Of a DNA stretch of 64,000 nucleotides, positions 48,978 through 58,007 are shown one piece after another (position 1 is the stretch's first letter; every line of letters begins with the position of its first letter). The position numbers were made by a program, and so were the translations under genes. Source of the DNA: Shewanella sp. ANA-3 (GTDB lineage: Bacteria; Pseudomonadota; Gammaproteobacteria; Enterobacterales; Shewanellaceae); the NCBI RefSeq assembly GCF_000203935.1, contig NC_008577.1, forward strand, positions 868,001 through 932,000. Direction: 5' to 3'. The notes below the pieces were generated by a model. The model saw only the letters and a program-made list of their open reading frames with translations. It was not told the origin of the DNA and did no database searches.

Positions 48978-51900
48978 TTATTTACGGCGACGTAATGCAG
49001 CTAAAGGCAATAAGATAAACGTTAACCAACCTAAACTACCCCCAGAAGATTTAGTAGGCGTAGGAGTTGGTGTAGGAGCAGGTACATCATTTACCTTCAC
49101 TGATATAGTGCTTACAGCATCATCAGTTCCATCATTCACGGTTAACGTAAATTCAAGAGTCTCATTTGCACTAACTTGCGGGGCTGTGAAGCTTAATGAT
49201 GCCGTATCTGCCCCAGTCAGGGTGACTGCAGTACCTGAAGTTTGTGCCCAAGAATAGGTGAGTATATCATCAGAATCTGCATCAATCGCAACAGCCGTTA
49301 TGCTAACATCTTCACCCTCTTTTACTTCAGTTGCACTTGGAGTCAAACTGACAACAGGAATGTTATTATTTTTTACTGTTATCAACACAGTGCTTACAAC
49401 ATCATCTGTTCCATCATTTACAGTTAACGCGAATTCTAAAACTTCATCAGCATCAACATTTGGAGCTGTAAAACTTAACGAAGCAGTATCTTTGCCTGTA
49501 AGTGTCGCTGCAGTGCCTGACGTTTGAACCCAAGTATAAGTGAGAGTATCACCTGCATTCGCATCAATAGCAGCAGCAGTGATGCTCACAGCTTCGCCTT
49601 CTTTTACCTCTGTTGCGCTGGTGACTAAGCTAACATTGGGTAAACGGTTAACGCATGGATTTACATCACCTGCCGTTTGCTCATGGAAGACACTAGTCAC
49701 AATATTTGTAAAGGTGACGTTATCAATAATCCAACCAAACTCATTCGAATTGGTATCTGAGACAATACGGAAACGGAAACGAACTTCGTTACCATTTAAC
49801 TTAGTTCCAAAGTTTACTGTTTCAATATCACCAGGGAAATCCATAAAGCCAGTAAATGCTTGGCGACCAGGTAGCAGATCCGCTAACTCACCAGTATAGC
49901 CAGCACCTTCAAAGACACCGCCCATTTGAGTTACATCTGCCCAATCCCCTCCGTTGACGCTAATTTCAACTACACCACCGTCGTAGTTTTCTTCAATTTC
50001 AAAATATTGGAACCAGCTGATTTTGAAATCACCACCGTAACCAACAGTTACAGGTTTAGTTTCATAAGCGACATCTGATGCAAAGCCATTATTGGCAATA
50101 CGTAGATATTGAGTGTCAACAGGGAAGTAATCGGCATATTGGCTTTCAAGTTTCGCAGTGCCCTTGGCCATGTCACCGCCTCCAAGCACATGTTCCTTAA
50201 AGTCAACTCGCCCAGCTTGGCTTTCCATATTACTCGTAGACTTATTGCCTTCAGGCGCTTTGTCTTTAAAGTCCATGTTAACGACAGTTGTAAAGCTATA
50301 TTCGTTTACATCGGTTCCCTCTAAAGTTGGGAACGTCAGTTTTAACTCTACAGTATCGGCTGTTGTAGCTTCGTTAAGAGTCATCTCTATCGGAGTACTA
50401 GTAACTTCTGCAAATAAGTCTAGAGCTCCAAAGGTGACTTTACCGTCGTTTGCCAGCGTAATATCTTGGCCGCTGACAACTTCAACTTTTCCTTCTAGCC
50501 TTTCAAAAGTTTTACTTCCTCGGTTAGTTATCGTGAAGCTGACAGTCCCCGTTTCGCCTTTATCTAAAATGCCGTCTTTACTGCAATAACCGACAGTTAA
50601 TCCTTCATAGTCTGCATTGATTTCATGGTTAGTCACATTAAAGGTGGATAATTCAGTTTTATAAGATTCGACCACACCACGGTGTTTGGTGTCATACCGT
50701 TCAGGTGAAACGGCTCCAAGGCCCATACCTCTACGAGCAAAGGCTTTTAGGAATAGTTCATAGTCCTTAGGCTCATTTGCATACGCTGCGGCTAACAAGG
50801 CATCACGGGCTTCGGTATAAGTTGGTGCAATAGGTGTCATTTTATAGGCTGCAACGAGATAACTCATCATCATGCTGCGCGCTTCTGCAAAGGTATAGCG
50901 TTCATCATTGATTAAAGAGACATAACAATCCCATAGCATAGCGGCCCATGGTTCACCTGCATCATGGACTTCCGCATTGCCATACTGGTCAGCACTAGTT
51001 CCTTTATTTAACTCGACATTACCGAAAGTGAGAGGATTCACGTCCATATTTGTGCTGTAAGGGTAATTGCGGATGCCAGAATAGAAAGAGGCTACATAAG
51101 TAATTGCAGCATAAGGCTTTTGGAATAGCTCGTTACCTGGGATTAATGCATCGTCTGCTTCTGATATCACGAGCAATGCATGGAAGTCCCCCCAACCTTC
51201 GCCCATAGAACGGCCTTGTTGGTTGATTAAACCCGAAGAGTTACCCACTAAACGGTTACTGATGTAATGTCCCCATTCATGGGCAACAATAGCATTATCC
51301 CAAGAGCTGTCTTTAAACGGCTTTTTGTTGAACATGGTGACACTGACAGGTTTGGCTGCATCGAGCTGGGCATAAATCAACGCACCGTCATTTTTTGATA
51401 AGCCGATGCTTGGAATTTTTACCGTATCGTCGCTGCCGCCCATTGGCGCTGGCTCTGTGGTACCCGAGTTGTTAGCTATGAGTACGCCAATTGCTCCTGC
51501 AGTTTGGGCGAATTTAGCTTTCACGGTAAAGCCGCAAACACCACGGTCAATAATGGCTATTTTGCCTGCTAAATCTGCTGCATTTGTTGGTGTCGTACAT
51601 CCATCATTCACAGGGGCTACACCATCAACAAGACGAACCACTTCACCACTGATTTCAAATTGACCTTGACCAAAGCTTGCGCGTTGTGTCGACGGGAGTA
51701 GACCAATCGCAGCATCAGAGGTTACGGTTACACCATAGTCTTCACCATTGACTGCATCTTTACTATCCCAAAGATACATTTGCATTCTCGGTGAGCGGCC
51801 ATCAGCTGGAGTGCTCATGTTTGCATTGTTAAAGCCTGAGTTATCTTGAACTTCAGCTCTAATTGCATCTCCCTCTTCACCGCCACGCCCGTAGTTTTGA

Positions 51901-53159
51901 GCTTGAGCATTACCAGAGGCTTCATCAAAGCCATGATCATAAAATAAATCATGTAAATAGTTGTTCATATAGAACAGGTTAACAATAGATGCTTTGCGGT
52001 TGTTAACAGAGCTTTCGACTTGATTTGTATTATATTGATAGTCAAAAGTTTTATCGCTAGTGATTTCTGCTGTGAAGTCACCATTGGTAAAGCCATCTGG
52101 GGCTAGAGCGTCTACATAGGCAAAGACGTTATTACCCGATGTTGTGGTGGCATCTTCCGCTAACCATGGATCCATTGTACTGATGGGGCCAGTGGTGATA
52201 GTAACCATTGGAGCATCTAAATACTCAGTTGCGTCGACTTGGTCTTCACTCATAGCTGGAATAACATTGCCATGTGGACCATCCCAAGGCACACCTTGCT
52301 CATCAGCATATATACGATAATTAAACGCGGCTTCTTGTGCTGTCAGGTTATGTTTAAAAAGGACTTTATTATCTAAGTCGCTAATAACAAATGAATAAAA
52401 TTCAGAGTCAACACTGTCGTTATCTGCGACCTCAATCTCCACGTAATGAGCAGGTACGAGCGAACCTTTCAATTCAAAAAATACGGGTTTAGAACGTGGT
52501 TCACCTTTAAGTATTTTCGAATTACCAGAAGCTGTTACGTTAAAAGATTGAAATTTACCTGACGTTGTCGATGCGCTGATATTGGCATCGGAAACACCCA
52601 TTGCCTTTGAAGCCGCTTTCACCGCATTTAAAGGATCATTAAAAGTCGTTTTAATCCCTTTGAGCTCAGTTGTGTTAGCTGTACTTGAGGGTAATAAGCT
52701 TCCAGAAGTTGCCACGAGTTCAAAATTACTATTCATCAACACATTGAAATTACGGTTGAAAACCTCAACGCCTTGATATTCTTGCTGGTATTTAGCAATT
52801 TTTGCCCCACGGCCTGTATCGTGCAAGTTGGTTAGCACTGGTTTCAAACTAGCATTTTTGCTAGTTGATAGACCCGTTACTTGGTTCAGATAGTAATCGG
52901 CTGCAAAGGCAAGTTTATATTGTGAATCAAGGGCCCCCATATCGGGAGTTCTTTGATCTGATTTTGCCCATTGAAAAGTGGCTTCTCCAGTTTCTTGATC
53001 ATATTGATCTTTCATACCACTGACTGAAGTTACGCTCTGGCTATGCTGATTTTTGGCTAAGTTATTACTGATTTGATGTATACGCAGAGTATTATTGTCT
53101 GCAACAGCAGCACTTGATAGTAGTGCCGCGGAGATAGCGATAGATAGTTTTGTCTTCAC
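48978..53159 (-). CDS. Extracellular M36 (fungalysin) metalloprotease with GlyGly-CTERM
   Basis: This protein of about 1393 residues has, in order: a signal peptide (KTKLSIAISAALLSSAAVA); an FTP-type propeptide region; the M36 catalytic domain with zinc motif HEWGH (about 627-631, in IVAHEWGHYISN) and downstream EGWGDF carrying the third ligand; a protease-associated insert before it (about 515-565, IIDRGVCGFTVKAKFAQTAG); a beta-rich region; two tandem Ig-like repeats of about 93 residues (EVKEGE..VSITA..ID motif in each); a PTPTPTPT linker and a GlyGly-CTERM tail (SSGGSLGWLTFILLPLAALRRRK without the last residues). The tail is cut by rhombosortase and routes the enzyme through type II secretion. 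The GTG at 53159 has AAGGA upstream; a TTG 18 bases earlier is possible. Confidence 0.9.
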   Translation of the reverse strand: MKTKLSIAISAALLSSAAVADNNTLRIHQISNNLAKNQHSQSVTSVSGMKDQYDQETGEATFQWAKSDQRTPDMGALDSQYKLAFAADYYLNQVTGLSTSKNASLKPVLTNLHDTGRGAKIAKYQQEYQGVEVFNRNFNVLMNSNFELVATSGSLLPSSTANTTELKGIKTTFNDPLNAVKAASKAMGVSDANISASTTSGKFQSFNVTASGNSKILKGEPRSKPVFFELKGSLVPAHYVEIEVADNDSVDSEFYSFVISDLDNKVLFKHNLTAQEAAFNYRIYADEQGVPWDGPHGNVIPAMSEDQVDATEYLDAPMVTITTGPISTMDPWLAEDATTTSGNNVFAYVDALAPDGFTNGDFTAEITSDKTFDYQYNTNQVESSVNNRKASIVNLFYMNNYLHDLFYDHGFDEASGNAQAQNYGRGGEEGDAIRAEVQDNSGFNNANMSTPADGRSPRMQMYLWDSKDAVNGEDYGVTVTSDAAIGLLPSTQRASFGQGQFEISGEVVRLVDGVAPVNDGCTTPTNAADLAGKIAIIDRGVCGFTVKAKFAQTAGAIGVLIANNSGTTEPAPMGGSDDTVKIPSIGLSKNDGALIYAQLDAAKPVSVTMFNKKPFKDSSWDNAIVAHEWGHYISNRLVGNSSGLINQQGRSMGEGWGDFHALLVISEADDALIPGNELFQKPYAAITYVASFYSGIRNYPYSTNMDVNPLTFGNVELNKGTSADQYGNAEVHDAGEPWAAMLWDCYVSLINDERYTFAEARSMMMSYLVAAYKMTPIAPTYTEARDALLAAAYANEPKDYELFLKAFARRGMGLGAVSPERYDTKHRGVVESYKTELSTFNVTNHEINADYEGLTVGYCSKDGILDKGETGTVSFTITNRGSKTFERLEGKVEVVSGQDITLANDGKVTFGALDLFAEVTSTPIEMTLNEATTADTVELKLTFPTLEGTDVNEYSFTTVVNMDFKDKAPEGNKSTSNMESQAGRVDFKEHVLGGGDMAKGTAKLESQYADYFPVDTQYLRIANNGFASDVAYETKPVTVGYGGDFKISWFQYFEIEENYDGGVVEISVNGGDWADVTQMGGVFEGAGYTGELADLLPGRQAFTGFMDFPGDIETVNFGTKLNGNEVRFRFRIVSDTNSNEFGWIIDNVTFTNIVTSVFHEQTAGDVNPCVNRLPNVSLVTSATEVKEGEAVSITAAAIDANAGDTLTYTWVQTSGTAATLTGKDTASLSFTAPNVDADEVLEFALTVNDGTDDVVSTVLITVKNNNIPVVSLTPSATEVKEGEDVSITAVAIDADSDDILTYSWAQTSGTAVTLTGADTASLSFTAPQVSANETLEFTLTVNDGTDDAVSTISVKVNDVPAPTPTPTPTKSSGGSLGWLTFILLPLAALRRRK
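49085..49655 (-). repeat. Tandem Ig-like repeat units in the protease gene
   Basis: Two adjacent segments of about 280 bases encode near-identical domains (VSLVTSATEVKEGEAVSITA and VSLTPSATEVKEGEDVSITA starts, with matching TSGTA and LSFTAP parts). They suggest a recent domain duplication and a site where copy number could change. Confidence 0.8.
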
Positions 53160-53367
53160 AACTTCATTCCTTGTCAATTAATGCTTGTAGTGCAAAATCA
53201 ATCGCACTTGTAGCTAAATTGTTATAATTATGCTGCGCATTTTGTGGCTAGCAATGGAGTTGTAACACAAAAATATCGTACGGTTAACACTTTTGAAGTA
53301 AAAAAGACTTAAGTCATACTTTTGCAATATATCGTTCTGTTTGTTGGGCTTTATATTCGTGGGTTGA

Positions 53368-53829
53368 TTAAGGCTTTACTGCCCGTGTAATCGGGTTTTG
53401 CAGGCTGATCAGGGTTTCAGTCGATTGAATTTCGTCGATTGATTGGATGCGGTTAATCAGCACATGTTGCAGGCCATCGATGGATTGGCACATGACTTTG
53501 ACAAAAATGCTGTAGTTGCCAGTGGTATAGTAGGCTTCAACCACTTCTTCTAGGGCGTTTAGCTTGGCGATGGCGGCGGGGTAGTCGCCAGCACTTTTGA
53601 GATTAATTCCAATAAAACAGCAGACATCGTAACCCAGTGCCTTGGGATTGATGGTGATCTGGGCACCCGTGATAATCCCCGCTTGTTTCATTTTCTCGAC
53701 ACGCACATGAATGGTACCCGCACTCACGCCGAAACGTTTGGCAAGTTCGGCAAAAGGTGTGCGCGCGTCTTGCATTAAGGCTTCGAGGATATGGTTATCA
53801 AGCTGATCGCGCTGAAATGCGGTTTCCAT
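53368..53829 (-). CDS. asnC: Transcriptional regulator AsnC
   Basis: This 153-residue Lrp/AsnC protein is very close to E. coli AsnC: DNHILEALMQDARTPFAELAKRFGVSAGTIHVRVEKMKQAGIITGA is the DNA-binding domain, and GYDVCCFIGI, EAYYTTGNYSIFVKVMC and QHVLINRIQSIDEIQSTETLISLQNPI form the ligand-binding RAM domain. In E. coli it activates asnA in response to asparagine, but no asnA is near it here. I used the ATG at 53829, as an earlier in-frame start adds 11 unlike residues; GAGAG precedes it. Confidence 0.93.
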   Translation of the reverse strand: METAFQRDQLDNHILEALMQDARTPFAELAKRFGVSAGTIHVRVEKMKQAGIITGAQITINPKALGYDVCCFIGINLKSAGDYPAAIAKLNALEEVVEAYYTTGNYSIFVKVMCQSIDGLQHVLINRIQSIDEIQSTETLISLQNPITRAVKP

Positions 53830-53924
53830 AAATAAACTCTCTATAACATAATGAATTGTCATAAAGTTACGTTCTTTTATGGTGAATGGCTACTGCTTTT
53901 AGGTGTTTTTATTGTTTTTAGTGA

Positions 53925-54602
53925 TCATTGCTCACCTTCTGGCTCACAAAAGGAAGCATTGGCACTGAACGTCATGCTCTCACCCGTGTACGGGTGTTTG
54001 ATGGTGAGCTCTGCGGCGTGGAGTAATAATCGCGGTGCTAAGGATTTTGCTAAAGGATCGGCATAAAAGCCGTCGCCGAGGATCGGATGCCCCAGCGCCA
54101 TCATATGTACCCTGAGTTGGTGTGAGCGCCCTGTAATAGGCTTAAGCTTTACCAGCGTCGAGCGTTTGGCACGGCTTAGCACTTCAAAGTGGGTTAATGA
54201 GGGTTTACCTATTTCGTGGTCAACCTTCTGTTTTGGGCGATTGGGCCAGTCGCAGATCAGCGGATAATCCACGCTACCCGTTGTATTTTTAACGTGTCCA
54301 GCAACTCTGGCGAGATAGGTTTTGCTGGTTTCTCTATCATGAAACTGGCGTTTTAATTCGCGTTCGGCGCTACGAATGAGCGCAACCACTATTACACCTG
54401 AGGTCGCCATATCAAGGCGATGGACGATTTGGCAATGCGGATGCTCAGCTTTTACTCGGGCGTACACACTGTCGTAATGGGCGGGATCGCGACCAGGCAC
54501 TGATAACAACCCCGAAGGCTTGTTGACGACGATAATGTCTTTATCTTGGTAAAGCACATCGAGCCAGGGAGTTGTTGGTGGTTGGTAAATAAAATCAGTC
54601 AT
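53925..54602 (-). CDS. rluA: Dual-specificity 23S rRNA/tRNA pseudouridine synthase RluA
   Basis: RluA makes pseudouridine at position 746 of 23S rRNA and position 32 of some tRNAs. The 225-residue protein has VVNKPSGLLSVPGR, the catalytic aspartate in HRLDMATSGV, and KPITGRSHQLRVHM, and follows the E. coli protein (219 residues) closely through its length. It lies upstream of asnC on the same strand with a gap of about 95 bases. Confidence 0.95.
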   Translation of the reverse strand: MTDFIYQPPTTPWLDVLYQDKDIIVVNKPSGLLSVPGRDPAHYDSVYARVKAEHPHCQIVHRLDMATSGVIVVALIRSAERELKRQFHDRETSKTYLARVAGHVKNTTGSVDYPLICDWPNRPKQKVDHEIGKPSLTHFEVLSRAKRSTLVKLKPITGRSHQLRVHMMALGHPILGDGFYADPLAKSLAPRLLLHAAELTIKHPYTGESMTFSANASFCEPEGEQ

Positions 54603-54739
54603 AATCGCGCCTATTCAATAATGCGCGGCAAAGATACTCCGCTAGGCTCTGGGGTGCAAGTTTGTTGTCTCTCCTCCTGAGCTCGCCTCGCTTTAATCCA
54701 GCGAAAAATGATTTGCAGATAGAGCTGGATTTGAGTTTT

Positions 54740-54748
54740 TGTTATACT
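54740..54748 (+). promoter_or_regulatory. Extended -10 promoter element of the U32 gene
   Basis: TGTTATACT has the TGn extension and a good -10 hexamer about 42 bases before the ATG; no clear -35 is seen, as expected for extended -10 promoters. Confidence 0.45.
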
Positions 54749-54789
54749 CGTCACCTTTTTCGTTATTGTTCATTTTGAGCCTGTGAAGT

Positions 54790-56706
54790 ATGAGCCAGCC
54801 AGAGATTTACACCCCTGAGACACTTTCTCACGTTAATAACCGTCTAGAGTTATTGGCGCCAGCAAAAAATGCCGATTATGGTATTGAAGCCATTCGCCAT
54901 GGTGCCGATGCGGTTTATATCGGTGGTCCAGCATTTGGGGCGCGTGCAACGGCGGGTAACAGTGTGGAAGATATCGCTCGCCTATGTGCTTTTGCACATA
55001 AGTATCATGCTCAAGTGTTTGTCGCCCTCAATACGATTCTGATGGACGATGAGCTCGAGACGGCTGAAAAACTGATTTGGGATGTGTATAACGCGGGCGC
55101 CGATGCACTGATTGTGCAGGACATGGGCGTATTGCAACTTAATCTGCCGCCGATTGCGCTGCATGCTAGTACGCAAATGGACAACCGTAATCCCGAAAAA
55201 GTTGCCTTCTTAGAGCAAGTGGGATTCTCGCAGGTGGTATTGGCGCGCGAGCTGGGCTTAAGCCAAATCCGTGAGGTTGCGGCTCATACCAATATGCAGA
55301 TTGAGTTCTTTATCCACGGCGCCCTGTGTGTGGCCTACAGTGGATTATGTAACTTAAGCCATGCCTTTAGTAATCGCAGTGCTAACCGCGGTGAATGTTC
55401 GCAAATGTGTCGTTTGCCGGGCAATCTAAAGACTCGCCAAGGGGATGTGTTAGCACAAAACGAACACTTACTCTCATTAAAAGATAATAATCAAACCGAT
55501 AACCTCGAAGCCCTGATAGATGCTGGCGTGCGTTCGTTCAAAATCGAGGGGCGTTTAAAAGATTTAAGTTATGTAAAAAACGTGACTGCTCATTATCGCC
55601 AAAAACTCGATGCCATTATGGCGCGTCGCCCTGAGTTTGTGGCTTCATCCCATGGCCGTACTGAGCATACTTTTACCCCAGATCCCGAAAAAACCTTTAA
55701 TCGTGGCAGCACCGACTATTTTGTCCATGAGCGTAGCCAAGGGATTAAAGATTTTCGCTCGCCCAAATATATTGGCCAAGATGTGGGTAAAGTGGTCGCT
55801 CTTGGTAAGGATTTTATTCAAGTCAGTTCAACCCACGAATTTAATAACGGTGATGGGTTGGCTTACTTTCCACCCAATTATGCGATGGCAAAGCAGTCCG
55901 ACGACAAGTTGCAAGGTTTACGGGTAAACCGCGCCGAAGGCCATAAGCTGCATGTGTTACAAGTTCCACGGGATTTACGTGTTGGTATGACTTTATACCG
56001 TAACCATAATCAGGCATTTGAAGCCTTGTTAGCGAAAGAGTCGGCCAAGCGAATTATCGGTGTAGATATGCGTTTAACCGATACCGCTATGGGCGTAGCG
56101 CTGACTTTAACCGATATCTACGGCCTCAGTGCTACGGTTGAGTTGGAAGTCGAAAAGACACCCGCCACCGACGCTGAAAAAACCTTGCAGACGATTCGTA
56201 CACAATTATCGAAGCTTGGCAGTACCGATTTTACGGCGCGCCAGATCAGTATCGAAACCGCTCAGCCTTGGTTCCTGCCTGCTTCAACCCTTAACGGCCT
56301 GCGCCGTGATGCGGTAGCGGCATTAGAACTTGCCCGTGTTGAAGGTTACCAGCGCCCAAAACCTTGGAAATATAACCAAGATGCTGTGTATCCATTCAAA
56401 CACTTAAGTTACTTAGGTAACGTGGCAAACGAAAAGGCGAAGGATTTTTATCAACGCCATGGCGTGATTGAAATTCAAGATACCTACGAGAAAAACGGCG
56501 TGACTGAAGACGTGCCTTTGATGGTGACTAAGCACTGCCTGAGATTTAACTTTAATCTTTGTCCTAAGGAAGTGCCGGGAATAAAGGCCGATCCTATGGT
56601 GCTCGAAATCGGTAACGATGTACTTAAGTTAGTATTTGATTGTCCTAAGTGCGAGATGCTGGTTGTCGGTGAAAACCGTCAGGTTCGCGGCCAAAAAGCG
56701 CTTTAA
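54790..56706 (+). CDS. rlhA: U32 family protein, 23S rRNA hydroxylase RlhA-like
   Basis: This 638-residue protein belongs to peptidase family U32 but its length and C-terminal part point to RlhA (E. coli YdcP, 653 residues), which hydroxylates C2501 of 23S rRNA, rather than to the shorter TrhP (YegQ). The N-terminal barrel shows RLELLAPAKNADYGIEAIRHGADAVYIGGPAFGARA, IEFFIHGALCVAYSGLCNLSHAF and RGECSQMCRLP. The C-terminus carries FDCPKCEM; these cysteines probably bind an iron-sulfur cluster. It is monocistronic with its own terminator. Confidence 0.85.
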   Translation: MSQPEIYTPETLSHVNNRLELLAPAKNADYGIEAIRHGADAVYIGGPAFGARATAGNSVEDIARLCAFAHKYHAQVFVALNTILMDDELETAEKLIWDVYNAGADALIVQDMGVLQLNLPPIALHASTQMDNRNPEKVAFLEQVGFSQVVLARELGLSQIREVAAHTNMQIEFFIHGALCVAYSGLCNLSHAFSNRSANRGECSQMCRLPGNLKTRQGDVLAQNEHLLSLKDNNQTDNLEALIDAGVRSFKIEGRLKDLSYVKNVTAHYRQKLDAIMARRPEFVASSHGRTEHTFTPDPEKTFNRGSTDYFVHERSQGIKDFRSPKYIGQDVGKVVALGKDFIQVSSTHEFNNGDGLAYFPPNYAMAKQSDDKLQGLRVNRAEGHKLHVLQVPRDLRVGMTLYRNHNQAFEALLAKESAKRIIGVDMRLTDTAMGVALTLTDIYGLSATVELEVEKTPATDAEKTLQTIRTQLSKLGSTDFTARQISIETAQPWFLPASTLNGLRRDAVAALELARVEGYQRPKPWKYNQDAVYPFKHLSYLGNVANEKAKDFYQRHGVIEIQDTYEKNGVTEDVPLMVTKHCLRFNFNLCPKEVPGIKADPMVLEIGNDVLKLVFDCPKCEMLVVGENRQVRGQKAL

Positions 56707-56722
56707 TTAACGCCTTCATAGT

Positions 56723-56752
56723 AAGGGAGCATTGAGCATTAAATGCTCCCTT
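56723..56752 (+). terminator. Rho-independent terminator of rlhA
   Basis: A perfect 11-bp stem (56723-56733 with 56742-56752) has an 8-base loop and a T-run after it. Confidence 0.85.
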
Positions 56753-56848
56753 TTTTATTGTTTTTCAGCTGCTCAGCTTTCTCATTGTTGCCTATGGGTT
56801 ACTGAAAGGATACTTTATTGAAAAATTTTAATAATAAAGGATGTCAGC

Positions 56849-57223
56849 ATGGGACTATTAGATGGGTTGCTCGGAAATGCTTCTGAGGTGAATTTACAGG
56901 AGCTGGCCGAAGAGCTGCGCCCAATCATGGGGATTCAGGAAGAATTAAAGCTGGCCTATAAAGTGGTCCGTGATCTGTTTGTATTTACCAATAAGCGCTT
57001 GATCTTAATTGATAAGCAAGGGCTCACGGGCCAAAAAACCAGCTATCACTCCGTGCCCTATAAATCCATTACTCATTTTGAAGTGGAAACCACTGGTCAT
57101 TTCGATATGGATGCCGAGCTTAGGATCTGGATCTCTGGCCAAAGTGATCCTCTGGTTAAAGAACTCAAACGCGGTACCGATGTCGTTGGGATCCAAAAGA
57201 CCATAGCGACGTTCGCGCTTTAA
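56849..57223 (+). CDS. bPH1 domain protein (DUF1696, YozO/YvbH-like)
   Basis: This 124-residue cytosolic protein is a single bacterial PH domain: the first helix (EVNLQELAEELRPIMGIQEELKLAYKVVRDLFVFTNKRLILIDKQG) leads into a beta-barrel with SYHSVPYKSITHFEVETTGHFDMDAELRIWISG. The family is known as a fold, but its partners are not. AAGGA precedes the ATG. It lies 25 bases before the CPBP gene on the same strand, so they are probably one operon. Confidence 0.85.
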   Translation: MGLLDGLLGNASEVNLQELAEELRPIMGIQEELKLAYKVVRDLFVFTNKRLILIDKQGLTGQKTSYHSVPYKSITHFEVETTGHFDMDAELRIWISGQSDPLVKELKRGTDVVGIQKTIATFAL

Positions 57224-57248
57224 CAACTAAGGGGTTTGGAGAAGATAC

Positions 57249-58001
57249 ATGGATGTAAAAACATGGCGTTTTAATAAGCTATTATTTAGCTTTGGTTTTT
57301 TAGGGATAATATCAATTATCCCTTTTATTTCGAAACTACTCGAAACACATTCTATTCAGTTAGCAATTCCCGTTTTTCTATTGGTTTTACTAACGGTTAT
57401 ACAGTCATCGTTGATGTTAGTACTGATGATGTTTATCGGTTCTATATTCTCATCCAAAGTTGGCTTGCATGCCCCCGTTATTGCTGCTTATGCAGAGGGA
57501 CAGAAGCCCTACAGTATTCTGAAGTCGCAGGTGATTCCAGCCGTGATAGGCGGAGTATTAGGGGGACTGTTTGTTTTGGGGTTTATGGTTGTTTTGGTTG
57601 GCTATCTACCTGAAGATTTTATTCGTGCAGGAGAGAAGTTCACCCCTCCTTGGTATTCGAAAGTTATCTATGGCGGGATAACTGAAGAGATATTAATTCG
57701 ATGGGGATTAATGTCGTTCCTCACTTGGTGTTGCTATCGATTAACCCAAGCAAAAAACTCTGTGATTCAATCTCATAATTATCTATTCGCGATAGTGTTA
57801 TCTGCTTTTCTGTTCGGAGTTGGTCACTTACCTGTTGCCTTTGCGCTTAGTTCTGAGGTTAATTTAGCCTTAGTTGTGTATATTATTTTTGGTAATGCTG
57901 GCTTTGGCTTGATCGCTGGCTACTTGTATTGGAAGCGAGGTTTAGAGTGCGCAATTGGTGCCCATATGATTGCACATCTAGTCATCCTTAGTTTTCTGTA
58001 A
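57249..58001 (+). CDS. CPBP family intramembrane metalloprotease
   Basis: This 250-residue protein has about seven membrane helices and the CAAX-protease/bacteriocin-processing motifs: EEILIR (EExxxR) in GGITEEILIRWG, FLFGVGH, and a histidine-containing last motif (CAIGAHMIAHL). Family members cut substrates within membranes or protect against own bacteriocins. Codon use and base composition are AT-richer than the surroundings. GGAGAAGATAC precedes the ATG. Its stop is 6 bases from the end of the convergent YwqK gene. Confidence 0.85.
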   Translation: MDVKTWRFNKLLFSFGFLGIISIIPFISKLLETHSIQLAIPVFLLVLLTVIQSSLMLVLMMFIGSIFSSKVGLHAPVIAAYAEGQKPYSILKSQVIPAVIGGVLGGLFVLGFMVVLVGYLPEDFIRAGEKFTPPWYSKVIYGGITEEILIRWGLMSFLTWCCYRLTQAKNSVIQSHNYLFAIVLSAFLFGVGHLPVAFALSSEVNLALVVYIIFGNAGFGLIAGYLYWKRGLECAIGAHMIAHLVILSFL

Positions 58002-58007
58002 AACTAG

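Noticed and set aside
49258..49899. Plus-strand open frames opposite the protease tail
   Set aside because: They mirror the Ig-like repeats of the M36 protease and have no own signals.
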